Assembly (NCBI GenBank): GCA_037042915.1
Contig: CM073199.1
Span: forward strand, 3,348,001 to 3,412,000
Direction: 5' to 3'
DNA: 64,000 nucleotides
From: Auricularia sp. M13
Lineage: Eukaryota > Basidiomycota > Agaricomycetes > Auriculariales > Auriculariaceae
Numbering within the stretch: position 1 is the stretch's first letter; each line of letters opens with the position of its first letter. The position numbers and the translations under genes are program-made. Positions 50,540 through 64,000 of the stretch are shown one piece after another. The notes below the pieces were generated by a model. That model did not search any database. It saw only the letters and a list, made by a program, of their open reading frames with translations, and was not told the DNA's origin.

Positions 50540-53500
50540 CCCACCCAGACACTCGTCCGGGCCCAGAGAGCCCGCTCCGGCTCGCACGCTGACTCCGTCA
50601 TGACGGAACCTGCTGATTCATGCGATCGACGTGTATGAATGAGCGAGAGCCGAGGTCTAGTGCGGTGCGCGCTCTGGTCGCGGGGCTCGCTTAGCGTATC
50701 CCGCGCCGTCCGACCGCATTTTCTCGACGGCGACTGCAGCTCTCCCCTCCATACTCGCTGGAGTACTTGATTACGTAAGCCAGTATTTGAATATGCAGCT
50801 GGATGGAGGGGGAGGGGTCCTCATACCCCCCTATACTCCCAAGTGCGATGTGTGCCTACCTCGCGTACGCGCTCAAACCGCGCGTTTCCCATCGCTTCTG
50901 CGTGCTTGATGCATCACATCACGCACGTAAAGCACCGCCCGTAGCTCTAGACCGCCGGGGAAACGAGGCGTTTCGCTCGGGAGCGCGTTTTCGACGTTCT
51001 ACGCGAGATTGCGGTTTCCACGCCTCCCTCGCCGAATCCTGCGCGTTTCAAACATCGTACGAGTTGCCGGAGTGTACTCGTAAGCTGATGTGACGTGTGA
51101 GACTCGGAGTGCGGGCGGTACGGAGGCCCGTTGGGCGAGGTTCGCAGAACTCGTCGAGTCCGCGAACTGCCGATTCCCGCGGAATGCACACCGTCGACCT
51201 GAAAATTCTCGATGCCATGCGCATTCTGCGCTCTCAATCAGCATTGGCTATATATAGGCATGTAAGTGCTATATGGACCCGAGTGAGATGAGCCTTGGAA
51301 GTGTACTTTGTGCACATCTGCGTTGTGCGGAGAACGTCCGGGACTCGCACTTGGAATTTCTTCGAAACGAGTGAGAATGAGCAATTCCCAGTCTAAATAT
51401 AGTGTTACGTAAGCTATATGTGCACTCTCAGCTGAGTATATTCATATCTAGAGAACACAAAGTGCGGTTTCAGAGAAGGACGTCTCGACATTAGCATTGG
51501 GTATCCTTCACATCCTCCTCTTCAACTTCAGTGTAACAAATATCGGCATTCATAGTCACGTGACATAAGAGTGTAGGAAGGAGCAGCATACATGCGCCTC
51601 AATGTTGAGAGTTGTATGCAACACCCTGCAACGTCGTTCGGACTCGTTTCTGGCTCAAAGCCGCGGGCGCTGCGTTTCCAGGCACAATCACAGCTTCCAT
51701 CAGGAAGCCCACGCCAATTAATGAGCGCAGTAAGCCCGGCGAGAAGAGGCTTTCTGTGGGAGTCCAGGCATCGCCGCTGTGCGGTGACGTTCCTCCGCCA
51801 GCGGTTCCCACTTCGAATCCTATGCAATCAACGTCATGACGTGCTGAGTGCGCTATGACTGTTTATACATTGCAGCATATGACATCCGAGGCTCATTGCA
51901 TAATTCGACGGCTCTGCAGACGGCGGGTTTCGCGGACTGAGAGGAACAACCGTGACGTCTAGCGGCGCCGCCGCGCATTTTGACGCACTCAACAGCGTCA
52001 CAGCTCTAAGTTGTAGTATATTAATAGTGTAGAATACTTAGCACTGCAGCATTGAGTGAATTGCCCCGCCGTTGAACGTCGCAGCGTCGTCAGAATCAAG
52101 TCACGTGACCTACTCCTTTCTTGAATTATGAAGGAAGTCGCGTGCTCGTAGTTTGCGAATGTCACGGAGCCGTAGGAAGTTCTGGATGACAATCCAGAGC
52201 ATGGAGCACCATTCTTCCAATTGAGATAAGCCGGCTGCCGACTCAGACGGCGACGTCGTCCGCTGCAAGACGGTCGGCCGTCGTCTCGACGGCACGTATG
52301 ACGTTTCCCCTCCGAGAAAGTCGCGGGCACGGAGTTTGCGAATGTCTCGGAGCTGTAGGAAGTTCTGGATGACGTTCCAGCGCATTGTATTCAAGTGAGA
52401 AATCGGACTGCCGACGCGGACGGCGATGTCGTCCGCTGTGAGCTGTCGGCCGTCGTATCAACGGCACGGCCTCCGAGAAAGTCGCGGGCACGGAGTTTGC
52501 GAATGTCACGGATGCTGAGAATCATCTGGATGACCGTGAGAGAGCCGCACGGAGTCCCACGGCAAATCCGAGGGCGATGCTGTGCTGCACGCTAAAATCC
52601 CCACATCTGCAATTAGATCCAAGTCACGTGACCTGGAGATGTCAAACACCTGAATGACTGTGTGCGTTCTAATTCTGATACATGAGGCCCACTGCGCTGT
52701 CGACGCTATCAGCGAGCATGCTTCACTCGCTGCGCTGCATTGATTCGGCAGGACGTGGGCATGGTGAGACTATGCGCGGAATACTACACCACGGATTCCG
52801 CGTTGCCACGGACATTCCGCCGACCGACGTGTTCATTTCGCGAAAAAATGAGGTGTGTCATCGGACGTCTATTTCGGCTCGATGAGACTTCTCGCACGCC
52901 GGCGATTCGATGAGCCCTCGGGTAAAACTGAATTGACTCGCTAAGCCTCGGACGCCGAGACCCGCGCACTGCCGCGTTTCTCAGCAGCGGGGATTGAACA
53001 GTTTTTCACCTTGTGCCTTCCAGCCAAACCTTCAACCAAGCAGATGTCTTAAATCCCTCCTAGCTCACCTGGTCTCTGCGCATTCATTCTCGCCCCCAGA
53101 TCGAATTGCTGCCCGACGTCGGTCCATACGGTGTTCACTCACCGCCGTCTCACTGCTGTTCTGGGACACTGCAACGTTGGCACGTCGATTTCGACATGGA
53201 GGCGAAGCAGCAAGCATCGCAGCTCCTGCTGCTGCCGACGAATACCTTCCTGTACGTTGGCACGCAGCGCTCTCACTCATTTCAGTACGCTGACATCGCA
53301 TTCTGCGCTCAGAATCTCTCCTTGACGCTGGCATCATGTTGGCCAACGCCTGCTGACCGCAACCGCTGACACCAATGGTTCGTTCATTGGTCTTTCATCG
53401 CGTCCATATTCTCACTCGCCCGCAGATTCTTGTCGTCACCATTCCTCCACCAGTGTTGCAACATCTCATCTCGCACTGGCGCTTCCATGGTGTGTTTTTT

Positions 53501-53646
53501 CGTTGATACGGCTACCGACGCTGTTCTGACCGTCAGTTTCCAAGTCCGCCGATCAAGCTTGTTCCCGACGTTCATGTCGCCGACGACGCGACGTGGGAAC
53601 ATCGAGATCGCGAGCCAACGGCAACCGACGCAATTGGGCATTGACC
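50540..53646. other. Unit 3 stretch without a recognised gene
   Basis: Same content as 30041-33148; one G fewer in a G-run near 50681. Confidence 0.45.
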
Positions 53647-56250
53647 ATGGCCAAGACCCGCGTCGGATTTGACTCGTGCAGACGCGGGAGGACGGCCACG
53701 GGCCGCAACATCGGTCACAACCTCAAGGACGGTGTAACATTCTCCTGGCGTCGTACGCAGCGTCTCGCCATTTAAATCGTGAGTTCTCATGTTCTGTGTG
53801 TTGCTAACCTTTGCTGACGTTGCTCAGGAGCGCTTTGCGCGTTCCCGCGGCCGTTGCTGTCTTCTTCACCGTCGCCGCTACCGGCGCTTCATTCCGCAGC
53901 GCCGTCCGCCCCCCTGCACCCAGCTACGAGCTGGTCAACGTTCTTCGACTCCGTCAACCTCGCTGTCAACCTCCTCGCCTGCGGCGGCAGTCCGCGGCGC
54001 GCGCAAGAGCGCAAGTTTGTCGATCTAAACTGCGGGGCAACCTTCGGTGAGCGCGTCCATCCCCTTCGCGCTGCTGTGCGACGCTGATTCTCGTCTCATA
54101 GTGCATATGTAACGCGTCTGTCGCCAACGCTGAGCATGATGCGCTCATTCTCTGCGCGGGACGCCAACCTCGGTCGGCGTCAGAGCGGCATCGTCTGCAG
54201 TCCGCCGAGCGCCGTCCTGCTGTCCGCCGCTCCCGTCGTTTGGCCAATGGTTACCAGCACTTGATACCGACTCTGGACAGCGCCAACGGTGGCCGCAGCG
54301 CTCGATCGGTACGCATTCTCTTTGTGGTCGCCGTCCGCGCCGCTGATGTACTTACAGTATCGTTGCATCGCTTCCTCGCGACGCCGCTCAGCCGTATGGC
54401 TGTTCCATCATCCAGCTACATATACCAACCGCGGGGAGCGCGCACACGCTGTGGTGAGTGAATGCTTTCCATTTTTGTCTTTCACCGGAACTGATTTCTC
54501 GCAGAACACACGCAGTCCTCCACCTCAACGTCCCGCGCGCGCTGGATATGGAGCGCGCATTGAGGCGAGTCAGACACCGCAGCGGCCCCCTTGCGGGAAC
54601 GCTGGTTGATTCCCGGCGAGGAGGTCGACGTCCGGCACGCGCGCGGAGCGCCCCCGTCGCCGCGCCCGCGTAGTCGGCGTGGAATACCATGCGGGATGAT
54701 GGTAAGTCTCGTTATATGGCGCGCGAAGCCTGGGTCTCATTCGGTCGGATAGCTACGACCGACTTTGCTCCAGCACCGCACACGACCTCGTCCGCGGAGT
54801 TCTCATCCGCACCGCTCGCGCCGCGGCGAACGAGCTCTTTGGAGGACCTCAAACCGCGTGCCGGAGCGCGCTGCGCTGCCGCTCATCGTATGGTGCATGG
54901 TGAGTCGAATTCGTCGCGCCGCGGCGTTCATCGCGTCCCGCTGACGCCCTTCGCGCTGCAGTTCCCCGCGGCCATCGACATCGTGTCCCGCACACCCACG
55001 TACACGCCCAGTCGCAATCGCCAGAGATCTCTCTGCGGGTCTGCGCCGCAACGCGTGTACTGCCCCGCGGATTCGGCGACACGGGCATCGTTCCCGCCTG
55101 CGATCGAGGTCATTCGCGCTGTCACGCGCGTTTGGTGAGTCATCTTGCGCGTCCCGTGTTCTCGCCGTTGACGCTGAGGCAGGACTTCATCATCTGCCGC
55201 TGGGGCGGCCTGCTCGTTGCGGTCGTTGCACGCGGTACGTCCCCCGCCTCCGCGTGTGAGACCTCACTGACGCCGTCCGTCGCAGGATCTCAGACAAGTC
55301 ACGGGGGGTCGCCGTCGCGCGGTTTAAGACACGTCACGGGCGCGCGCTCGCCGCTCGACACCTCGTAGGGGATCGTTCCCGCCCGCAGGACTCGGCCGTT
55401 CAACGTCGTGGCCGCCATTGGTGAGTCTTCTCGTACGTGCCGTGCTCGCGCCGCTGATGCTGACGCAGGATTTCATCAACCGGCGCTGGGGCGGGAGAGG
55501 CGCGTCCGTTGCACGCGGTACGTCCAGCATCGCGCCGCCGCGTGTGAGACCTCATTGACATCGCCCGTCGCAGGATCTCAGACACGTCACAAGGGCTCGC
55601 CATCGCGCGATTTAAGACACGTCACGGACGCCCGCCGTCGCACGAAGTGAGACACGTCACAGACGCGCGCTCGCTGCTCGACAGCTCGCAATGACGCGGG
55701 AATCCCGCCCACAACCTCCCCGACGAGCGCGGTGAGTCGGTCTCGTGCGAATCGACTTCCAGCCGCTAACACTGATGCAGCTTCTCGTCGTCTCTCACGC
55801 CGGCTGCGCGTCGGCGGTTTCGTCGTCGACTCTGGCGGCTCCCAGCAGCGCCTGTGACGTCGCGCACCAGGGATCCCGCTGCGGTACGCCGTGTCGATCT
55901 TGCCACGCCGCACGCCATCCCCAGCGTGGCCACGCCGCCCGCGTCCCATGCAAGACTCGAGTCGCGGACTCTGCGGCGGCGTTCCCCTCGTCGCTCAGCT
56001 CGTCCTGGAACGTCCACGCCGCGCGGACACAGTCCCCAGTCACCGCGGACGTCGATTGCTGTGAGTCGTGCGGACAGCAGACGGCAGATCAGCACTGACG
56101 ACGGCGCAGGAGTGCATGCCATCGCCAGATCGCGTCCCGGCGCAGAACGCGGAGACAGAGACGACGCGCGCGGTACGAGAACGCCGGCGCCTATCGCGTT
56201 GGCTCGCAGCAGTCAGACGGACGCTGGGACGACTCGTGCGTTTGCTGTAG
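53647..56250 (+). CDS. Intron-dense locus, unit 3
   Basis: Same pattern as 33149-35752. Near 54148-54160 it has a third length variant (CTCTGCGCGGG) and near 54652 the longer C-run; the T-run lost in unit 2 is intact here. Confidence 0.35.
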
Positions 56251-56508
56251 TACACCAACGGGCACAAATTAGATAGTAATATATGCGATTTTTCTCTGCC
56301 GCGGGCGCCTCTCCCTCTCGCAAAAAAGAAAAGAGAAGACTTCCCCCCGGCCAGTTCGTGCGAGCAACGCCCAACGCCTGGAGTCGGGCTCGCACCTAGT
56401 GATGGCCTTGCACTCGACGCGTCAGACCACGGCGAGCCCAGTGCGACGCGTCAATGTCGGGCGGTGGCGGTGCGGACGCGTCCCTCGGCGTTGTTTGCGC
56501 CAAACACG

Positions 56509-56628
56509 GTGCATCTCCTTCCCGACCATGCCGGACTCCAACAACCCCGCCTGCCCGCCGACGTCCTGCGCTGCGTCGCCGACTTTCTCCCGCCGCCCGC
56601 TGCTCTGCGACACGCACGCGCTCCCTGA
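56509..56628 (+). pseudogene. F-box-like fragment at unit 3/4 junction
   Basis: Copy of 36011-36130. Confidence 0.35.
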
Positions 56629-56673
56629 GCTCCGACGCCCGCAGCTCTTTCAACTCTCCCTCCCCTCACAACT

Positions 56674-59121
<2,448 letters not shown>

Positions 59122-59991
59122 GCAGCCAGTCGCGTTTGGAGGAGAGGTGGATGAGCGATGAGCAATCAAAAGCGATACAGTTTGCATTGGCTCTTGTGTC
59201 TAGGTCTCGATTTTTTTTTTTCAGCATACGAGCATAGTCGATACGATATATATTACACTGTGTCTGTTGGATGCGATGTGATGCGATGATCGTGTGGGGA
59301 TAGTGTTCCCTGGTACAGTGCCGAGGATGTTGAGGAATGCGGAGGTGACGGCGAACGCGCCGGCGACTGCGGACTTGCTCTTCCACCCGCCATGCTGCCG
59401 CAGAGTCCCACCCGCAGCTCTGCGCGGTCGTGCTCAACGACCCCGACGACTAGTTGCACTTCTCCGCCCTGGTTGATCTCGCACTGACGTGTAGCGCGCA
59501 ACACCGGCGTGCATACACGTCGCGAGACTTCGATGGTCAACAGGCGCACGAGCTTGCCGCGCTTAGGTTCGCGTCGATCTGCGTCTGCGCTGAGCTGAGC
59601 GGCTGCGGCTGCTCGCACTTGCAAACGCCGTGAGTTGTGCGTTGGTCGCAGTGAACTGGCCTGACGCTGCCAACAGCTTCTCGACGCCGTCTTCGCTGGC
59701 CAAGCTGGAACTGAGGCGCGTGCAGGATGAGCAACGCGGTGAGCAAAGTCCAAGTATGTTCAACATAGATATATTCATTAACGCCGTCTACAGTACATTT
59801 TTCTATTCTATTCGTGCTGCGAGCGCCGTCTTGCGCGACTCGACTGGCAGCGGCGGCGAACGGCACCCACGTCTTGCGGCTGGACGCGGGCGCGCGCGGT
59901 CGCCCAGACTGTGGACTGCGCACGCCGCCCGTGCTGAACGGCCCGAGCTTCGAACGCCGCCCCGCCCGACTCGAACGACAGCGCCGGCGAA

Positions 59992-60693
59992 TCAGCTCGC
60001 CGTCGCGGCCCACGTACTGCGGCTTTCGACAGCAGCTGCACGCGGCCGCGCGCGGTCGTCCAAGCTGTCCACCGCATGCACGCCACCCGCGCCGAACGCC
60101 CGCGGATTCAGCGCGCCCACGACTGAGCCGGCCGCTGCTTCTCGCGCTGACGACGGCAGGTGCACCGCGTTGCGGGCGACGCGCACCTGGCGCCGGGCAA
60201 TACAACCAGCACCGATCAGCCGGACGGTCACGCAGGACTGGTGAACGGTGAGTCAGCGTTCTGTCGCGCAGTGGTGCGCAAAACTCACCATGCCGTTCCC
60301 TGGCTCGTCGGCGTTGCCGATCGTCAGCAGAGCGCCCTCGCGCTGCGCGGCCGGCAGAGAATCGCGAGACCGCGCTCGAGCTGTGGGGTACGGTCAGCTT
60401 CTATGGGGCATGTGGGGGGGTATGTACGTACGTGGAGTGTAGGATATGCAATAAACTGGTTTCAATCCAACGTTTCGATCGGCGGCTCGGATGCGCCCAA
60501 TCTGCAGGGAACGGTCAGGTCGAGCAAATAATGATGCAGAAAGGGTAACCTTACGCGCATGTAACGATAGGCTGTAATATGATCGTGTGGTGTTGGTCAA
60601 AACGGTCGGGTCGAATAGCGCGGACATACCGAGGACGTTCGCAGCGACGAGCTCAGCACGCTCCGACTGGCCCGAGTGTCGTGCGCAGAGCAT
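59992..60693 (-). CDS. Five-exon gene of unknown function, copy 4
   Basis: Same plan as copy 1, ATG at 60693, stop at 59992, TATA box at 60778-60786. Confidence 0.5.
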
Positions 60694-60786
60694 GCGAACC
60701 GGCGAGCAGCGAGAGCGAGGGCGAGGTGTGCGACATGGGCGGAAGAGAGTAGTGAAGAACAAAGTCGCCCGAGGCCGCCTTTTATA

Positions 60787-63700
60787 CCCACCCAGACACT
60801 CGTCCGGGCCCAGAGAGCCCGCTCCGGCTCGCACGCTGACTCCGTCATGACGGAACCTGCTGATTCATGCGATCGACGTGTATGAATGAGCGAGAGCCGA
60901 GGTCTAGTGCGGTGCGCGCTCTGGTCGCGGGGCTCGCTTAGCGTATCCCGCGCCGTCCGACCGCATTTTCTCGACGGCGACTGCAGCTCTCCCTCCATAC
61001 TCGCTGGAGTACTTGATTACGTAAGCCAGTATTTGAATATGCAGCTGGATGGAGGGGGAGGGGTCCTCATACCCCCCTATACTCCCAAGTGCGATGTGTG
61101 CCTACCTCGCGTACGCGCTCAAACCGCGCGTTTCCCATCGCTTCTGCGTGCTTGATGCATCACATCACGCACGTAAAGCACCGCCCGTAGCTCTAGACCG
61201 CCGGGGAAACGAGGCGTTTCGCTCGGGAGCGCGTTTTCGACGTTCTACGCGAGATTGCGGTTTCCACGCCTCCCTCGCCGAATCCTGCGCGTTTCAAACA
61301 TCGTACGAGTTGCCGGAGTGTACTCGTAAGCTGATGTGACGTGTGAGACTCGGAGTGCGGGCGGTACGGAGGCCCGTTGGGCGAGGTTCGCAGAACTCGT
61401 CGAGTCCGCGAACTGCCGATTCCCGCGGAATGCACACCGTCGACCTGAAAATTCTCGATGCCATGCGCATTCTGCGCTCTCAATCAGCATTGGCTATATA
61501 TAGGCATGTAAGTGCTATATGGACCCGAGTGAGATGAGCCTTGGAAGTGTACTTTGTGCACATCTGCGTTGTGCGGAGAACGTCCGGGACTCGCACTTGG
61601 AATTTCTTCGAAACGAGTGAGAATGAGCAATTCCCAGTCTAAATATAGTGTTACGTAAGCTATATGTGCACTCTCAGCTGAGTATATTCATATCTAGAGA
61701 ACACAAAGTGCGGTTTCAGAGAAGGACGTCTCGACATTAGCATTGGGTATCCTTCACATCCTCCTCTTCAACTTCAGTGTAACAAATATCGGCATTCATA
61801 GTCACGTGACATAAGAGTGTAGGAAGGAGCAGCATACATGCGCCTCAATGTTGAGAGTTGTATGCAACACCCTGCAACGTCGTTCGGACTCGTTTCTGGC
61901 TCAAAGCCGCGGGCGCTGCGTTTCCAGGCACAATCACAGCTTCCATCAGGAAGCCCACGCCAATTAATGAGCGCAGTAAGCCCGGCGAGAAGAGGCTTTC
62001 TGTGGGAGTCCAGGCATCGCCGCTGTGCGGTGACGTTCCTCCGCCAGCGGTTCCCACTTCGAATCCTATGCAATCAACGTCATGACGTGCTGAGTGCGCT
62101 ATGACTGTTTATACATTGCAGCATATGACATCCGAGGCTCATTGCATAATTCGACGGCTCTGCAGACGGCGGGTTTCGCGGACTGAGAGGAACAACCGTG
62201 ACGTCTAGCGGCGCCGCCGCGCATTTTGACGCACTCAACAGCGTCACAGCTCTAAGTTGTAGTATATTAATAGTGTAGAATACTTAGCACTGCAGCATTG
62301 AGTGAATTGCCCCGCCGTTGAACGTCGCAGCGTCGTCAGAATCAAGTCACGTGACCTACTCCTTTCTTGAATTATGAAGGAAGTCGCGTGCTCGTAGTTT
62401 GCGAATGTCACGGAGCCGTAGGAAGTTCTGGATGACAATCCAGAGCATGGAGCACCATTCTTCCAATTGAGATAAGCCGGCTGCCGACTCAGACGGCGAC
62501 GTCGTCCGCTGCAAGACGGTCGGCCGTCGTCTCGACGGCACGTATGACGTTTCCCCTCCGAGAAAGTCGCGGGCACGGAGTTTGCGAATGTCTCGGAGCT
62601 GTAGGAAGTTCTGGATGACGTTCCAGCGCATTGTATTCAAGTGAGAAATCGGACTGCCGACGCGGACGGCGATGTCGTCCGCTGTGAGCTGTCGGCCGTC
62701 GTATCAACGGCACGGCCTCCGAGAAAGTCGCGGGCACGGAGTTTGCGAATGTCACGGATGCTGAGAATCATCTGGATGACCGTGAGAGAGCCGCACGGAG
62801 TCCCACGGCAAATCCGAGGGCGATGCTGTGCTGCACGCTAAAATCCCCACATCTGCAATTAGATCCAAGTCACGTGACCTGGAGATGTCAAACACCTGAA
62901 TGACTGTGTGCGTTCTAATTCTGATACATGAGGCCCACTGCGCTGTCGACGCTATCAGCGAGCATGCTTCACTCGCTGCGCTGCATTGATTCGGCAGGAC
63001 GTGGGCATGGTGAGACTATGCGCGGAATACTACACCACGGATTCCGCGTTGCCACGGACATTCCGCCGACCGACGTGTTCATTTCGCGAAAAATGAGGTG
63101 TGTCATCGGACGTCTATTTCGGCTCGATGAGACTTCTCGCACGCCGGCGATTCGATGAGCCCTCGGGTAAAACTGAATTGACTCGCTAAGCCTCGGACGC
63201 CGAGACCCGCGCACTGCCGCGTTTCTCAGCAGCGGGGATTGAACAGTTTTTCACCTTGTGCCTTCCAGCCAAACCTTCAACCAAGCAGATGTCTTAAATC
63301 CCTCCTAGCTCACCTGGTCTCTGCGCATTCATTCTCGCCCCCAGATCGAATTGCTGCCCGACGTCGGTCCATACGGTGTTCACTCACCGCCGTCTCACTG
63401 CTGTTCTGGGACACTGCAACGTTGGCACGTCGATTTCGACATGGAGGCGAAGCAGCAAGCATCGCAGCTCCTGCTGCTGCCGACGAATACCTTCCTGTAC
63501 GTTGGCACGCAGCGCTCTCACTCATTTCAGTACGCTGACATCGCATTCTGCGCTCAGAATCTCTCCTTGACGCTGGCATCATGTTGGCCAACGCCTGCTG
63601 ACCGCAACCGCTGACACCAATGGTTCGTTCATTGGTCTTTCATCGCGTCCATATTCTCACTCGCCCGCAGATTCTTGTCGTCACCATTCCTCCACCAGTG

Positions 63701-63891
63701 TTGCAACATCTCATCTCGCACTGGCGCTTCCATGGTGTGTTTTTTCGTTGATACGGCTACCGACGCTGTTCTGACCGTCAGTTTCCAAGTCCGCCGATCA
63801 AGCTTGTTCCCGACGTTCATGTCGCCGACGACGCGACGTGGGAACATCGAGATCGCGAGCCAACGGCAACCGACGCAATTGGGCATTGACC
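60787..63891. other. Unit 4 stretch without a recognised gene
   Basis: Same content as 30041-33148, with one C fewer near 60992 and one A fewer near 63091. Confidence 0.45.
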
Positions 63892-64000
63892 ATGGCCAAG
63901 ACCCGCGTCGGATTTGACTCGTGCAGACGCGGGAGGACGGCCACGGGCCGCAACATCGGTCACAACCTCAAGGACGGTGTAACATTCTCCTGGCGTCGTA
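63892..64000 (+). CDS. Intron-dense locus, unit 4 (start only)
   Basis: The first 109 bp of the locus, identical to the other units as far as visible; cut by the window end. Confidence 0.3.
   Translation, partial: MAKTRVGFDSCRRGRTATGRNIGHNLKDGVTFSWRR

Overview
The window looks like a chromosome segment of a filamentous basidiomycete, most likely an agaricomycete. Reasons: GC-rich coding DNA, many introns of about 46-55 nt with CTGAC/CTAAC-like branch sites, an ER Hsp70 ending in HDEL, chromodomain Ty3/gypsy retrotransposons, and a CACTA-type transposon with a Tnp2-like transposase. It has two halves.

Positions 1-24046 are one Ty3/gypsy chromovirus (element A) opened up by later insertions. 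Its 5' LTR is cut by the window edge. Gag and PR-RT-RNaseH lie at 337-4529, integrase plus chromodomain at 19132-20528, then an intact-looking three-exon antisense gene (20849-22205), a polypurine tract and the 3' LTR (23444-24046). Between the RNaseH and integrase parts, flanked by a 10-bp duplication, sits a CpG-poor, MULE-like element E (4530-19131). Inside E is an LTR element B (5818-15939) whose 3' LTR is split by a CACTA transposon (9783-15588) with a 3-bp target duplication; the other LTR of B serves as the empty site. E also holds CpG-decayed LTR fragments, a 0.3-kb-arm inverted repeat and an LTR C. A second LTR C copy has inserted, inverted, into A's polypurine tract. A and B share a probable Tf1-type self-priming layout and a gene antisense to the element that encodes a six-cysteine cluster resembling Zn2Cys6 with its halves swapped.

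Positions 24047-25815 are host DNA without a recognised gene, ending at a TATA-containing promoter. From about 25816 to the window end lies a direct tandem array of 10.25-kb units: three complete, one partial and continuing off the edge. Each unit carries a full nine-exon BiP/KAR2 gene (664 aa), a convergent five-exon gene of unknown function (162 aa) with its own TATA box, about 3 kb without a recognised gene, an intron-dense plus-strand locus, and at the unit junction a short F-box-like reading frame. Only the first BiP copy keeps its TATA box and native upstream DNA; in the other copies a 17-bp deletion at a 4-bp microhomology removes the TATA box and the gene sits behind foreign sequence. 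Apart from the 5' end of unit 1, the unit differences I noticed are homopolymer or dinucleotide length changes, so the array is either very recent, homogenised, or partly an assembly product.
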